Shown here one piece after another: positions 16,571 to 26,280 of a stretch of 64,000 nucleotides of DNA; position 1 is the first letter of the stretch; the number at the start of each line of letters is the position of its first letter. This stretch comes from an uncultured Fulvivirga sp. (lineage in GTDB: Bacteria > Bacteroidota > Bacteroidia > Cytophagales > Cyclobacteriaceae), in assembly GCA_947500555.1 (NCBI GenBank), contig CANMSE010000004.1, positions 124,001 through 188,000 on the forward strand, in the 5' to 3' direction. The notes beneath the pieces were generated by a model, which saw nothing but the letters and a program-made list of their open reading frames with translations, did no database searches and had not been told where the DNA came from. A program made the position numbers and the translations under genes.

Positions 16571-16708
16571 TTGTTTTGATTGGCATTGCATGTCACACAG
16601 ACTCATTAATTTATATCAAAAAAGTAGTTATCATTTAAACTTTTCGAAAAAGTATCACGTTCAGCCCATTAACAATGGTTACCGTATTTTAAATAATTGA
16701 ATATAAAG

Positions 16709-16738
16709 TTTGAATTGTCACTGAAAATTTTACATTTG
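16709..16738 (+). promoter_or_regulatory. Bacteroidota-type promoter of the DUF2795 gene
   Basis: TTTG at 16709-16712 and TACATTTG at 16731-16738 are separated by 18 nt. This fits the primary-sigma consensus of Bacteroidota (TTTG, then TAnnTTTG). Transcription would start about 30 nt before the ATG. Confidence 0.65.
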
Positions 16739-16761
16739 CAAAAAATTAAAAAGGCATAATC

Positions 16762-16767
16762 AGGAGG
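16762..16767 (+). promoter_or_regulatory. Strong Shine-Dalgarno sequence
   Basis: AGGAGG lies 8 nt before the ATG of the DUF2795 gene. Few genes in this window have such a perfect site, so this message is probably translated at a high rate. Confidence 0.6.
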
Positions 16768-16775
16768 ATTAGACT

Positions 16776-16997
16776 ATGTACTGGACACTAGAACTAGCAT
16801 CATATTTGGAAGATGCACCATGGCCCGCTTCAAAAGACGAATTAATTGACTACTCAATTAGAACGGGAGCACCTTTAGAGGTTGTTGAAAATCTTCAAGA
16901 ACTAGAAGATGATGGGCAACCATTTGAAAATATAGAAGAGATTTGGCCGGACTATCCGACAAAGGAAGACTTCTTCTTTAATGAAGACGAATACTAA
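16776..16997 (+). CDS. DUF2795-type small acidic protein
   Basis: This 73-residue, strongly acidic protein starts MYWTLELASYLEDAPWPASK and ends in FFFNEDEY. From memory this matches the DUF2795-like proteins that are almost invariant across Bacteroidota. It has no signal peptide or membrane segment. Its function is not known to me. A good promoter and a perfect Shine-Dalgarno sequence suggest abundant expression. It stands alone, followed by a terminator that it shares with the convergent ispD. Confidence 0.9.
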   Translation: MYWTLELASYLEDAPWPASKDELIDYSIRTGAPLEVVENLQELEDDGQPFENIEEIWPDYPTKEDFFFNEDEY

Positions 16998-17005
16998 AGA
17001 AATTT

Positions 17006-17033
17006 AAAGGCTGTCTGCGAGGCGGCCTTTTTT
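17006..17033 (+). terminator. Terminator of the DUF2795 gene
   Basis: AAAGGCTGTC pairs with GGCGGCCTTT (two G-T pairs) around the loop TGCGA, followed by six T. It overlaps the stop codon of the convergent ispD gene. Confidence 0.75.
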
Positions 17034-17697
17034 ATTGCATCAAGGCTTCTGCTATTATTAAATCTTCAGGAGTAGTTATTTTAATGTTTGAGTAACTTCC
17101 TTCAAATAGAGATATTTTGTGTCCACTTCTTTCCGCAACACTGGCATCATCTGTCAGACTGACCTCCTCCCTTATCTCATAAGCACTTTTTATTAGCCCC
17201 AATTCAAAAGTTTGAGGAGTTTGAATTAATCGGTAGTGTGACCTATCAACTGCCTTAGTCGTGTCTTGATCAGTTATGCGAATAGATTCTTTAAGCCTTA
17301 CTGCGGCCACGGCACTTTGATGAACTGCAGCAAGTCTGTAAGAAGCTCCTATTATGTCTTTTCCTACTAATGGTCTGACACCGTCATGAATAGCTACCAA
17401 ACCGTTTTCATGAGAAATTTTTGAAAGACCATTCTTGACAGATTGAAACCTTGATTCACCTCCAGTCGCTATGTCAATGGATTTATTATAGTCGTACTTC
17501 ATACATAGCTCTTTCCATACATCAATTTCATCAGCAGGCAGAACAAGTATGACTTGAATATCAGGTGAATAGTCAAAAAATGCATTGATAGTATGCATCA
17601 GAACAGGCAGACCATTTAATAGCATAAACTGCTTGGAAGTAGAACTCTTCATTCGAGTTCCCTTACCACCAGCTACTATTATGGCAAATTCTGTCAT
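17032..17697 (-). CDS. ispD: 2-C-methyl-D-erythritol 4-phosphate cytidylyltransferase
   Basis: This 221-residue cytosolic enzyme of the MEP isoprenoid pathway transfers CMP from CTP to methylerythritol phosphate. The N-terminal CTP-binding motif AGGKGTRM (residues 9-16) is followed by the lysine in SKQFMLLNG. AIHDGVRPLV in the middle and the late TDDASVAER are also characteristic of IspD. Its length is normal. It reads in the same direction as queA but a 114-nt spacer containing a palindromic repeat lies between them, so shared transcription is uncertain. Confidence 0.94.
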   Translation of the reverse strand: MTEFAIIVAGGKGTRMKSSTSKQFMLLNGLPVLMHTINAFFDYSPDIQVILVLPADEIDVWKELCMKYDYNKSIDIATGGESRFQSVKNGLSKISHENGLVAIHDGVRPLVGKDIIGASYRLAAVHQSAVAAVRLKESIRITDQDTTKAVDRSHYRLIQTPQTFELGLIKSAYEIREEVSLTDDASVAERSGHKISLFEGSYSNIKITTPEDLIIAEALMQ

Positions 17698-17719
17698 TGA
17701 TAATCGAAAATAAATAAAA

Positions 17720-17789
17720 CGTCATTTCGACCAGAGGGAGAAATCTCCTCCTCTTGGGATTTCTCAGTCATACCTCCTTCGAAATGACG
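17720..17789. repeat. REP-like palindromic repeat (CGTCATTTCGA family)
   Basis: The 70-bp element begins CGTCATTTCGA and ends with its exact inverse TCGAAATGACG. Two inner blocks, GAGAAATCTC and GGATTTCTC, also pair. Such elements are scattered in the intergenic DNA of many Bacteroidota. It fills most of the spacer between queA and ispD. Confidence 0.75.
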
Positions 17790-17811
17790 AATATAAAAAT
17801 TAGTTGCTATG

Positions 17812-18858
17812 TTAAACGATTAACATAGCATCTCCGTAGGTAAGGAATCTGTATTTTTCTTTCTTAGCTACTTCATAAGCTTCTCTAATTACATCATACC
17901 CACCAAAAGCGCAAGCCATCATTAATAACGTTGACTCCGGCATGTGGAAGTTGGTGATCATTGCACTACAAATTTTGAACTCATAGGGAGGGAAGATGAA
18001 CTTATCTGTCCAACCTTCCTTAGGCTTCAGGCGATCACTTGCGGAAACAGCAGATTCTAAAGATCGCATAGTTGTAGTTCCTATGGCGCAAACCTTCTTT
18101 TTATTGTCTATCGCATTGTTTACAATATCCACTGTAGGTTGTGCTACTCTAAAATTCTCAGAATCCATTTTATGCTTCGTCAAATCTTCTACATCAACAG
18201 GTCTGAAAGTGCCTAAGCCAATATGCAACGTTACACTCGGCATCGTTACTCCAAGGATTTCAAGACGTTTTAGCAATTGAGGTGTAAAATGTAGTCCTGC
18301 GGTAGGAGCAGCCACTGCTCCCTTATTCTTAGCGTAAATAGTTTGGAATCGCTCGCGATCTTCTGGCTCAGCTTCTCTTTTAATATATTTTGGAAGAGGG
18401 GTTTCTCCAAGATCATCTATCGTTTTGTAGAACTCTTCATCTGTCCCGTCAAATAAGAAGCGTATTGTCCGGCCTCTTGAGGTAGTGTTATCTATCACTT
18501 CGGCTACTAAATCCCCTTCACCAAAGTATAATTTATTACCTACTCTAATCTTTCTTGCTGGGTCAACCAAAACATCCCAAAGATGCATTTCGGGGTTAAG
18601 TTCCCTTAAAAGGAAAACCTCAATTTTAGCACCAGTTTTTTCTTTATTACCATAAAGGCGTGCAGGAAAAACTTTAGTGTCGTTGTTTACCATTACATCA
18701 CCATCTTCAAAATAGTTGATGACGTCCTTAAAAACTTTGTGTTCTATCTCTCCGGTCTTTCGGTTGATAACCATTAAACGAGATTCATCTCTATTTTCTG
18801 CCGGATGTAATGCTATTAAGCCAGTTGGCAAGTCGAACTTGAATTCTGATAATTTCAT
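17812..18858 (-). CDS. queA: S-adenosylmethionine:tRNA ribosyltransferase-isomerase
   Basis: The 348-residue enzyme moves the ribosyl part of SAM to preQ1 in tRNA anticodon position 34, giving epoxyqueuosine. Family blocks seen are the start [43 protein letters not shown] and [13 protein letters not shown], with [14 protein letters not shown] near the end. Its length is normal. A good -7 box lies 54 nt upstream on the minus strand. No other queuosine gene is in the window. Confidence 0.96.
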   Translation of the reverse strand: MKLSEFKFDLPTGLIALHPAENRDESRLMVINRKTGEIEHKVFKDVINYFEDGDVMVNNDTKVFPARLYGNKEKTGAKIEVFLLRELNPEMHLWDVLVDPARKIRVGNKLYFGEGDLVAEVIDNTTSRGRTIRFLFDGTDEEFYKTIDDLGETPLPKYIKREAEPEDRERFQTIYAKNKGAVAAPTAGLHFTPQLLKRLEILGVTMPSVTLHIGLGTFRPVDVEDLTKHKMDSENFRVAQPTVDIVNNAIDNKKKVCAIGTTTMRSLESAVSASDRLKPKEGWTDKFIFPPYEFKICSAMITNFHMPESTLLMMACAFGGYDVIREAYEVAKKEKYRFLTYGDAMLIV

Positions 18859-18911
18859 ATTTAATATTACGGTATTAAATTAATTAGAGCGTATTCTCTA
18901 AAAATAGGGTG

Positions 18912-18919
18912 CAAAGATA
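18912..18919 (-). promoter_or_regulatory. Candidate -7 box for queA
   Basis: On the minus strand this is TATCTTTG, an exact fit to TAnnTTTG and identical to the box before rplM. The -33 element is not obvious. Confidence 0.45.
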
Positions 18920-18979
18920 ATTATTAAGCCGACATTTGGGAGAATATTGATAAATAGTTTTAGACCAAGTAGTTAAGAA

Positions 18980-20242
18980 TTGAAAGTAGTAAGACTCATA
19001 TTAGAAAGCTTCCGCTTTGCCTGGAATGCACTTAAGATGAATATCTTAAGAACGATACTTTCACTGCTTGGTGTGACAGTAGGTATTTTTGCTATTATAG
19101 CAGTATTTACAATAGTCGATTCACTTGAAAAAAATGTAAAGCAGAGCTTCGATTTTCTCGGTTCAGGAGTGATTTATGTTGATAAATGGCCATTTACCGC
19201 TGACTCGAATGGAGAGTATAGGTGGTGGGATTTTTGGAGAAGGCCAAATCCGAGCTACCGTGAATTTAAATTTTTAGAAGCCAATCTTAGCGGACAGACC
19301 GCAATGGCTATTTACGCTGATATCGGAAATAGGGTAGCTAAAAGAGAGAATAATAGTTTTTATGAGACAGAGCTCATTGGGGGGAGTTATGGCTACAAAG
19401 ATATAGTTGAGCTTGATATTGTAAGAGGTAGATATTTCACCCAAACAGAAATTGCTTCTGGAAGAAATGTCTGCATTATAGGTGATGATATTGTGAAAGC
19501 ATTATTTCCGAACGGAGAGGATCCATTAGGCAAGGAAATAAAAGTGAATAACAAAAAGCACTTTATAATAGGAACTTTAAAAAAAGAGGGGGAGAGCTTT
19601 TTAGGTTTTGAAAGTAAGGATAGCTACTGTGTTATTCCTTATGATGCATTTAGAACGATGTATTCTACCGGAACAGGTACTTACAACGAACGCGGATCTA
19701 CTATTGCTATTAAGGGACAAGAGGAAGACATAGGACTGGTCGAGCTTGAAGGGGAACTAACAGGAATATTGAGAACCAGAAGAGGTTTGAGGCCGCGAGA
19801 AGATGATAATTTTGCATTAAATAGGCCGGAAGCTATTGCTAATGTTTTATCAGGAGTATTCGATGTATTTGGTATAGCAGGCTGGATTATTGGAGGATTT
19901 TCTATTCTGGTGGGAGGCTTTGGCATAGCCAACATTATGTTCGTTTCAGTAAAAGAAAGAACAAGTATCATTGGAGTTCAAAAATCTTTAGGTGCTCAGA
20001 ACTACTTTATTTTGTTTCAATTTCTTTTTGAGGCGGTCTTTTTAAGTGTAATAGGCGGACTAGGAGGGCTGTTTCTGGTTTTCCTCATTACGTTTATTCC
20101 AATGGGCTCGCTTGAAGTTTCATTGACCTTAAGCAATATTGTGCTGGGTCTTGGTGTATCAGCTATTATAGGTACCGTTTCAGGGATTATCCCAGCTGCC
20201 TTGGCCGCAAGGTTAGATCCGGTGATTGCGATTAGAAGCTAA
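18980..20242 (+). CDS. ABC transporter permease, MacB/FtsX type
   Basis: This 420-residue inner-membrane protein has the MacB layout: one membrane segment near residues 20-45 (LRTILSLLGVTVGIFAI), a periplasmic MacB core domain to about residue 280, then three membrane segments of the FtsX domain to the C-terminus. The end ARLDPVIAIRS is typical. The start is TTG at 18980, since the next ATG (about residue 20) would cut into the conserved N-terminal helix. The ATPase partner is not adjacent. The substrate is unknown; relatives handle lipoproteins, peptides or envelope stress. Confidence 0.88.
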   Translation: MKVVRLILESFRFAWNALKMNILRTILSLLGVTVGIFAIIAVFTIVDSLEKNVKQSFDFLGSGVIYVDKWPFTADSNGEYRWWDFWRRPNPSYREFKFLEANLSGQTAMAIYADIGNRVAKRENNSFYETELIGGSYGYKDIVELDIVRGRYFTQTEIASGRNVCIIGDDIVKALFPNGEDPLGKEIKVNNKKHFIIGTLKKEGESFLGFESKDSYCVIPYDAFRTMYSTGTGTYNERGSTIAIKGQEEDIGLVELEGELTGILRTRRGLRPREDDNFALNRPEAIANVLSGVFDVFGIAGWIIGGFSILVGGFGIANIMFVSVKERTSIIGVQKSLGAQNYFILFQFLFEAVFLSVIGGLGGLFLVFLITFIPMGSLEVSLTLSNIVLGLGVSAIIGTVSGIIPAALAARLDPVIAIRS

Positions 20243-20249
20243 TAAAAAA

Positions 20250-20270
20250 GCCTCTGATTTTATCAGAAGC
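20250..20270. terminator. Bidirectional terminator between the permease gene and recA
   Basis: GCCTCTGAT pairs with ATCAGAAGC around TTT. A-rich sequence stands on the left and CTTTCC on the right, between two convergent genes. Confidence 0.7.
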
Positions 20271-20296
20271 CTTTCCAAATGCTTATTCAATTAAGT

Positions 20297-21325
20297 TTAT
20301 TCCTGAGCAGGTATAGGTTCATCAAGAATATCACCACTAATCTTTGCTTTGATCTTGGTCTCAAGTTCTTCCAGTAGTTCTGGATTATCTTCAATTATCT
20401 GTTTCACAGCATCACGGCCCTGGCCTAATTTGTTGCCGTCATAAGAGAACCATGAACCTGCTTTGTTGACAACATCCAGTTCTACTCCTAAATCAATAAT
20501 TTCACCTACTTTAGAAACTCCTTTGCCATACATTATATCGAACTCAACTACTTTGAATGGAGGAGCTACTTTGTTCTTTACCACCTTAACTCTGGTTCTA
20601 TTACCAGTTATGTCTCCAGTATTTTCTTTTATTTGGCCTATTCTTCTGATATCGAGCCTAACAGAAGCGTAAAATTTAAGTGCATTACCTCCAGTGGTCG
20701 TTTCAGGGTTGCCAAACATAACACCAATCTTTTCCCTCAATTGGTTAATAAATATACATGAGCAGCCAGTTTTGTTAATTGTACCGGTAAGCTTTCTAAG
20801 AGCCTGAGACATCAAACGAGCTTGAAGTCCCATCTTGCTATCTCCCATTTCTCCTTCTAACTCCCCTTTAGGAACTAAAGCTGCAACTGAATCAATTACT
20901 ATAATGTCAATAGCACCTGAACGAATTAAATGTTCAGCGATTTCTAACGCCTGCTCACCATTATCAGGTTGAGAAATCAGTAGATTCTCCGTATCAATCC
21001 CCAGCTTTTCAGCATAACTTTTATCGAAAGCGTGCTCAGCATCTATAAAAGCAGCCAGTCCACCAGCTTTTTGTGCTTCAGCAATACAATGCATTGATAA
21101 GGTGGTTTTTCCTGAAGACTCTGGCCCATAAATCTCAATAACTCTACCACGAGGTATTCCTCCTATTCCTAATGCAATATCAAGACCTAAAGACCCTGTA
21201 GAAATTGATGGTACATCAAGAACTTTTTCGTCACTTAACTTCATGACAGTTCCTTTACCATAGGTCTTTTCTAGTTTATCAATCGTTAATTGAAGGGCTT
21301 TTAATTTCTGGTCTTGCTCACTCAT
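20297..21325 (-). CDS. recA: Recombinase A
   Basis: The 342-residue protein is full length. Walker A is GPESSGKTT at 67-75, with MAW-type loops around [17 protein letters not shown] and the ATPase motif [13 protein letters not shown]. The C-terminus is short and acidic as usual. RecA forms filaments on single-stranded DNA for strand exchange and stimulates LexA-type autocleavage. It is a single-gene unit, convergent with the permease gene. I saw no clear SOS box in the 132-nt upstream spacer. Confidence 0.98.
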   Translation of the reverse strand: MSEQDQKLKALQLTIDKLEKTYGKGTVMKLSDEKVLDVPSISTGSLGLDIALGIGGIPRGRVIEIYGPESSGKTTLSMHCIAEAQKAGGLAAFIDAEHAFDKSYAEKLGIDTENLLISQPDNGEQALEIAEHLIRSGAIDIIVIDSVAALVPKGELEGEMGDSKMGLQARLMSQALRKLTGTINKTGCSCIFINQLREKIGVMFGNPETTTGGNALKFYASVRLDIRRIGQIKENTGDITGNRTRVKVVKNKVAPPFKVVEFDIMYGKGVSKVGEIIDLGVELDVVNKAGSWFSYDGNKLGQGRDAVKQIIEDNPELLEELETKIKAKISGDILDEPIPAQE

Positions 21326-21466
21326 TTTCCTCTTATTTTTTGATCCTATTATAAGCGGTGAAGTTAATAATAGTTGACCATTATTTGTGATAGGTGGTCG
21401 TAAAATTTCCTGTGTTTCATCGCCTTTAGTATAGTCACTTGCTATATTGCGTAAAAATTGAATTCG

Positions 21467-22600
21467 ATGAGAATCATCTCAGCTTTTATATTACTTTTTG
21501 TGTCGCTCTCGGCTAGTGGTCAACTTAATAATTCGATGTTTGATCAACGCATGCAAGTACTTGAATCGGACTCAAATGCCCTATTATTCAATATGAAGAT
21601 CTTGGGGTTTAATAAGAATAACGAATACTTCGAAAAAATTGCTGATGGTTACACTTTGTTTGGCTATCAGGTTAACCCCTCTGTTTCTTATCAACCTACA
21701 TCCAAAACTCGATTTGATATTGGTGTGTTTGCTCAAAAAGATTTCGGTAATGATGAATATAACGAGGTGGCTCCCACCTTTACTTTTAGTTATGTCCACG
21801 GAGATAGCAAATTGATATTTGGAACCCTCGAAGGAGCTACCTCGCATCAGCTAATAGAACCGTTATATGATTTTGAAAATGTCCTAATTGATAGGTTAGA
21901 AAATGGACTACAATTTCACATAGAAAATGATTGGTTGTTTTTTGATACCTGGATCGATTGGCAAAATATACTTTATCCAGGTGAAAATGATCAGGAAGAA
22001 GTTACGGGAGGGCTCTCAATAAGGTATGTGCTCATTGATAAGACAGTAAGGCTTTCTATACCTGCTCAAATAGTGATTACACATCTTGGTGGTCAAATAG
22101 ATACTAGTGAATTGCCATTACAGACGTATTCAAATTCGGCATTTGGTCTTATGATAGATTTTTTGAGACCAGATAATAATTTGATTAACAATGTGCGACT
22201 TGATGGCTACTATACCCATTATAACGACTTCTCTAATCAGCAACTTAGACCATTTTTGGATGGCGATGGAATTTATCTCAATGCAGAAGTTAAAAGTAAA
22301 TTTGGTTTAGAGTTTATGGCAAGCTATTGGCGGGGCAATGAGTTTTTAACCATACAAGGGGGTCAGCTTTATCCAAGTGAATCAAGTTCAGTTCAAAATA
22401 GATTTGTTATACAAGAAGAAAGGGAGCTTTTAATTTTGAGGTTATTTCATAATCTTAAATTATCCGATAAGCTTACACTTTCATCACGTTTCGAGCCTTA
22501 CTTTGATTTACTCAATGATAGGTTTGAGTTCTCGCATGGATTCTACTTGAACTATAATGCAGACTTTTATTTGTTAAAAAATAGAGTGAAGAGAAGATGA
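21467..22600 (+). CDS. Exported protein of unknown function, likely outer-membrane beta-barrel
   Basis: From the ATG at 21467 the protein has 377 residues. A signal peptide ([19 protein letters not shown]) is followed by a long series of alternating polar and hydrophobic strands rich in aromatic residues, with the C-terminus [16 protein letters not shown] barrel is therefore likely, but I do not recognise a family. A TTG three codons earlier is possible but less natural. The gene overlaps the next by 4 nt (ATGA) and leads a three-gene unit with a membrane metallopeptidase and a DUF3108 protein. Confidence 0.75.
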   Translation: MRIISAFILLFVSLSASGQLNNSMFDQRMQVLESDSNALLFNMKILGFNKNNEYFEKIADGYTLFGYQVNPSVSYQPTSKTRFDIGVFAQKDFGNDEYNEVAPTFTFSYVHGDSKLIFGTLEGATSHQLIEPLYDFENVLIDRLENGLQFHIENDWLFFDTWIDWQNILYPGENDQEEVTGGLSIRYVLIDKTVRLSIPAQIVITHLGGQIDTSELPLQTYSNSAFGLMIDFLRPDNNLINNVRLDGYYTHYNDFSNQQLRPFLDGDGIYLNAEVKSKFGLEFMASYWRGNEFLTIQGGQLYPSESSSVQNRFVIQEERELLILRLFHNLKLSDKLTLSSRFEPYFDLLNDRFEFSHGFYLNYNADFYLLKNRVKRR

Positions 22601-23619
22601 CAAAGAGACGCCTAGGATTCTTAGTACTCATTCTATTGTTGGCGGCAGTCATATTCAATTTTGAACTTATTCGCTACGGTCTGAGGCAGGCATCAGGTCA
22701 GTGGCATATTGTGTCAAACGCTAGGCCTGTTGAGGAATATTTGAACGATGAGACAGTAGCAGATTCAGTAAAGTACAAGTTGAATATTATTGATGAAGTC
22801 AGGAATTATGCAGTCGATAATTTACTACTGACTGATACAGAGAATTATACTGAAATGTATGATCAGCAAGGTGAACCCCTCCTGTGGGTTGTCACCGGAT
22901 GTGAACCTTACGAATTCAGGCCGTATGAATGGACCTTCCCAGTTTTAGGAAGTGTACCATACAAAGGTTTTTTTAAGTTAGCTTATGCTAACCATACAGC
23001 CAAAGAACTGCAAGATAAGGGGCTTGATGTAAACATTAGAACTGTAGGTGGGTGGTCAACATTAGGCTGGTTTAAAGACCCAATCCTGAGTGAAATGCTG
23101 AATAGAGAAGATGGTGATCTGGCTAACTTAATCATACATGAATTGGTTCATTCCACAATCTTTGTAAAAGACAGTGTAGAATTTAATGAGAACTTGGCCT
23201 CATTCATAGCGGATAAAGGCACCTTAAAATACTTGACTGAAATATACGGAGAGCAAAGTCAGCAGCTATTGACCTATGTTAATAATAAAAGAGATCAAAA
23301 GAACTTTATAGACCATATGCTAAGAGGATACGATACTTTAGATAGCCTCTACACTAATGTTAAGGTAGATACCATCCAAATGAGGAAGATGAAATTGGAA
23401 ACTATTTCCAGCATTATGGAATCTTTGGACACAATCTCACTTAACAACCCTAACTATTTCTCGAAGATTAAAGACTATGTTCCCAACAATGCCTATTTCA
23501 TGTCGTTTAGGAGATATCAGTCTAAGCAGGGAGTTCTGGATTCTCTTTATAATCATGAATATGGTGGAGATCTTCTACAGTTTATAACTCACTTAAAGAA
23601 TAAGCATGCTGCCTCATGA
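22597..23619 (+). CDS. Predicted membrane-anchored aminopeptidase (PF10023-like)
   Basis: The protein has 340 residues with an N-terminal membrane anchor (LGFLVLILLLAAVIFNFELI). The zinc-peptidase motif HELVHST, followed by FNENLASF with its third-ligand glutamate, is the signature of the putative aminopeptidase family PF10023. TVGGWSTLGWFKDP upstream is also family-typical. It should act at the periplasmic face of the inner membrane. It overlaps both neighbours by 4 nt, so translation of the three genes is coupled. The substrate is not established. Confidence 0.85.
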   Translation: MTKRRLGFLVLILLLAAVIFNFELIRYGLRQASGQWHIVSNARPVEEYLNDETVADSVKYKLNIIDEVRNYAVDNLLLTDTENYTEMYDQQGEPLLWVVTGCEPYEFRPYEWTFPVLGSVPYKGFFKLAYANHTAKELQDKGLDVNIRTVGGWSTLGWFKDPILSEMLNREDGDLANLIIHELVHSTIFVKDSVEFNENLASFIADKGTLKYLTEIYGEQSQQLLTYVNNKRDQKNFIDHMLRGYDTLDSLYTNVKVDTIQMRKMKLETISSIMESLDTISLNNPNYFSKIKDYVPNNAYFMSFRRYQSKQGVLDSLYNHEYGGDLLQFITHLKNKHAAS

Positions 23620-24410
23620 AATATTCTAGAGCTATATTTATGGTATTTATAAGCCTGCTTCTGCTGAGCAGTGATAATAATAGCTCCTACAGAGTTGTTG
23701 ATAATACAAGCTTTATTCCAGGTGAAGTTATAAATTACAAAGTCCATTATGGGTTCGTAAATGCCGCTGAAGGCAAGATGATTATTCATGACCAGCTAGA
23801 GAAAATTAACGGTCGTACATGTTATAAGATTGATGTTTATGGAAAGTCTATTGGCATGTTCGATGTTTTTTTACGCATCAGAGACAACTGGGGCACTTAT
23901 TTGGATACAGCGTCTATCATTCCTCATAAATCTTATCGTAAAATAGAAGAAGGAAAATATCGAAAGCATGAAATTGTTGATTTTGATCATTTGAATGGTA
24001 AAGCCATTGTACATAATTATCACAATAGAAATAAAGAGTGGAAACCTCTGGAAGAATATGAAATGCCTAAATATTCTCAGGGCATGGTTAGTGGCTACTA
24101 TTATTTACGCACATTAGACTTCAAAAAGTTAAAAGAGAATGAAATTATTGAGTTAAAAGCTTTTTTCGATGATGATGTCTATGACTTTAATATCAGATTT
24201 TTGGGAAGAGAGGAAGTTAAAACAAAACTTGGTAAAATAAGAGCATTGGTACTTTCACCGATTATGCCAGAGAACAGTTTATTTGATGGTGAAAATTCTA
24301 TTAAGGTATGGATATCAGACGATGCCAACAAAGTGCCTATTAAAGTGAAAGCGCAAATGTTTGTAGGATCTGTAGAAGTGGATATCCTGTCCTATAAAAA
24401 AGGAGATTAA
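23616..24410 (+). CDS. DUF3108 domain protein, exported
   Basis: This 264-residue protein has a signal peptide (about residues 1-18, LLLLSSDNN follows). The rest is strand-rich and opens with FIPGEVINYKVHYGFVNAAEG, the recognisable start of DUF3108. Members are periplasmic and of unknown role. It starts inside the stop of the aminopeptidase gene (ATGA overlap) and ends the operon. About 100 nt later the two-component genes begin. Confidence 0.82.
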   Translation: MKYSRAIFMVFISLLLLSSDNNSSYRVVDNTSFIPGEVINYKVHYGFVNAAEGKMIIHDQLEKINGRTCYKIDVYGKSIGMFDVFLRIRDNWGTYLDTASIIPHKSYRKIEEGKYRKHEIVDFDHLNGKAIVHNYHNRNKEWKPLEEYEMPKYSQGMVSGYYYLRTLDFKKLKENEIIELKAFFDDDVYDFNIRFLGREEVKTKLGKIRALVLSPIMPENSLFDGENSIKVWISDDANKVPIKVKAQMFVGSVEVDILSYKKGD

Positions 24411-24508
24411 GTAATTGTTAAATAAATAATTCCAATTTTTTAATAGACATTTTATCAATACATTTATCGTGTTTTTGGATTGAAAAATCTTACTTAAATC
24501 AGGGAACT

Positions 24509-25198
24509 ATGGGAAACAAGCAAGAGTATAAGGTGCTTGTTGTAGATGACGAAGAGGCAATTCTAGAATTGCTGAAATACAATTTAGAAAAAGAGGGTTA
24601 CAGCGTAAAGACCGCTTTGGATGGTGTTAAAGGAGTTGAAATAGCCAAAAAATTTCTTCCTGATGTCATCCTTCTCGATATTATGATGCCTCATCAGGAT
24701 GGTGTCGAAACTTGTCGGCAACTACGTGAAATTCCGGAGCTGTCAAATGCATTTATTATTTTCTTAACTGCACGCTCTGAGGAGTATTCTGAAGTGGCAG
24801 CATTTGATGTCGGTGCTGATGACTATATAACTAAGCCCATTAAACCAAGGGCCTTGATGAGCCGTATCAGTGCTTTTTTCAGAAGAGATGTTCAGAAGAA
24901 GTCCGTAACTAATCAAATTACTATAGGTGACCTGATTATTGACAGAACAAGTTACACAATCAATCTGAATGGTGACGAGATCAATCTGCCTAAAAAGGAA
25001 TTTGAATTACTCTATTTTCTTGCTCAAAACCCCAACAAAGTTTTTGGGCGTGATGAACTGCTTCAAAATATCTGGGGCTCCGATGTTTATGTTTTAGCCA
25101 GAACTGTAGATGTACACGTTAGAAAAGTAAGAGAAAAAATTGGTGACGACTACATCACCACGGTTAAAGGAGTAGGCTATAAGTTCAGCCTTAACTAA
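24509..25198 (+). CDS. OmpR/PhoB-family response regulator
   Basis: This 229-residue regulator has a receiver domain (1-120) with the acidic pair VVDDEE, phospho-acceptor D57 in DVILLDIMMP, the switch Thr in FLTAR and Lys in TKPIKP. A winged-helix domain (about 135-229) has the usual LPKKEFELL and ARTVDVHVRKVREKIG. The kinase gene starts 5 nt later, so the two work as a pair. PhoB is the nearest well-known relative, but no phosphate genes lie around. Confidence 0.94.
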   Translation: MGNKQEYKVLVVDDEEAILELLKYNLEKEGYSVKTALDGVKGVEIAKKFLPDVILLDIMMPHQDGVETCRQLREIPELSNAFIIFLTARSEEYSEVAAFDVGADDYITKPIKPRALMSRISAFFRRDVQKKSVTNQITIGDLIIDRTSYTINLNGDEINLPKKEFELLYFLAQNPNKVFGRDELLQNIWGSDVYVLARTVDVHVRKVREKIGDDYITTVKGVGYKFSLN

Positions 25199-25203
25199 AG
25201 AGT

Positions 25204-26262
25204 ATGATAAATAATTCCAGAGTCATAGCATTGCTGCTGGCAGCATGTATAGCCGCTGTGACTACTGCTTTCTTATCACTTTTTGACGGGGTTACTTCTA
25301 CCGCACTCTCAGTAACTTTCCTTATAAGTTTTTCTGCTACCTATCTATTGAGTTTTATCATTCTGGAATTTTTAATATTTCGCGAAATCGACAAAATTTA
25401 TCAACTCTTTGATACACTCAGAAAAAAGGAATTCAAAGTTCCGGATGAATATAAGTCCAACCCTTTCAATCCATTAAAAAAGATTAATGAAGAGATATTT
25501 AGTTATGCGTCATTAAAGCAGCAGGAGATTGATGAATTGCGTAAGATGGAAGCTTTTAGACGTGAGTTTATCGCTGATGTAAGCCATGAGCTTAAAACAC
25601 CAATTTTTGCAGCTCAAGGTTTTGTACATACTTTATTAGATGGAGCAGTAAAGGACAAGTCAGTAAGAACTAAATTTTTAAAGCGTGCAGCGAAAAGTTT
25701 AGACGGGCTGGATATGTTAGTTCAGGATCTTCTTACGCTGTCACAAATAGAAACAGGAGAGATCAAAATGCATTTTGAGTATTTTGATATTAAAAGTCTG
25801 GCAGAAGATGTATTAGATCAGTTCGAAAATAAAGCTGATAAAAAAGGAATTAAGCTGGGTTTTGCATCTGGTACAGAAGAAAAGGTTATTGTAAATGGTG
25901 ATTGGCAGCGTATTAATCAGGTTCTGAACAACCTTATAAGTAATGCAATAAAATATTCACCTGAGGATAGTGTTGTTGAACTAGGGTTCAAAATAACTAA
26001 AAATGATGTGGTGACCTCTGTAAAAGACTCCGGTGAAGGAATACCCTCAGACGATGTAAATCGAATATTTGAAAGGTTTTATAGAGTGGATAAGAGTAGG
26101 TCGCGTGAAAAAGGTGGGACAGGCCTTGGGCTGGCTATAGTAAAACACATTTTGGAAGAACATAAATCAAAAATTGAAGTTAAGAGTGTTTATGGTAAAG
26201 GTTCCACTTTCAGCTTTAGGCTGACAAAAGGACAAGAGGAACCTCTATTTCAAGAAATGTAA
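25204..26262 (+). CDS. Sensor histidine kinase, PhoR-like
   Basis: The kinase has 352 residues. Two membrane segments (about 6-27 and 35-58) enclose only a very short loop, so the signal is likely sensed within the membrane or by a partner protein. The H-box FIADVSHELKTP holds H128. The ATPase part shows the N-box NQVLNNLISNAIKYS, G1 DSGEGIP and G2 GGTGLGLAI. It phosphorylates the regulator encoded just upstream. Confidence 0.94.
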   Translation: MINNSRVIALLLAACIAAVTTAFLSLFDGVTSTALSVTFLISFSATYLLSFIILEFLIFREIDKIYQLFDTLRKKEFKVPDEYKSNPFNPLKKINEEIFSYASLKQQEIDELRKMEAFRREFIADVSHELKTPIFAAQGFVHTLLDGAVKDKSVRTKFLKRAAKSLDGLDMLVQDLLTLSQIETGEIKMHFEYFDIKSLAEDVLDQFENKADKKGIKLGFASGTEEKVIVNGDWQRINQVLNNLISNAIKYSPEDSVVELGFKITKNDVVTSVKDSGEGIPSDDVNRIFERFYRVDKSRSREKGGTGLGLAIVKHILEEHKSKIEVKSVYGKGSTFSFRLTKGQEEPLFQEM

Positions 26263-26268
26263 AGTTCA

Positions 26269-26276
26269 TACCTTTG
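26269..26276 (+). promoter_or_regulatory. Candidate -7 box giving a leaderless RluA-type message
   Basis: TACCTTTG fits TAnnTTTG exactly and ends 4 nt before the ATG. Initiation at the usual distance would put the first base of the message at or next to the start codon. Confidence 0.4.
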
Positions 26277-26280
26277 CCTA

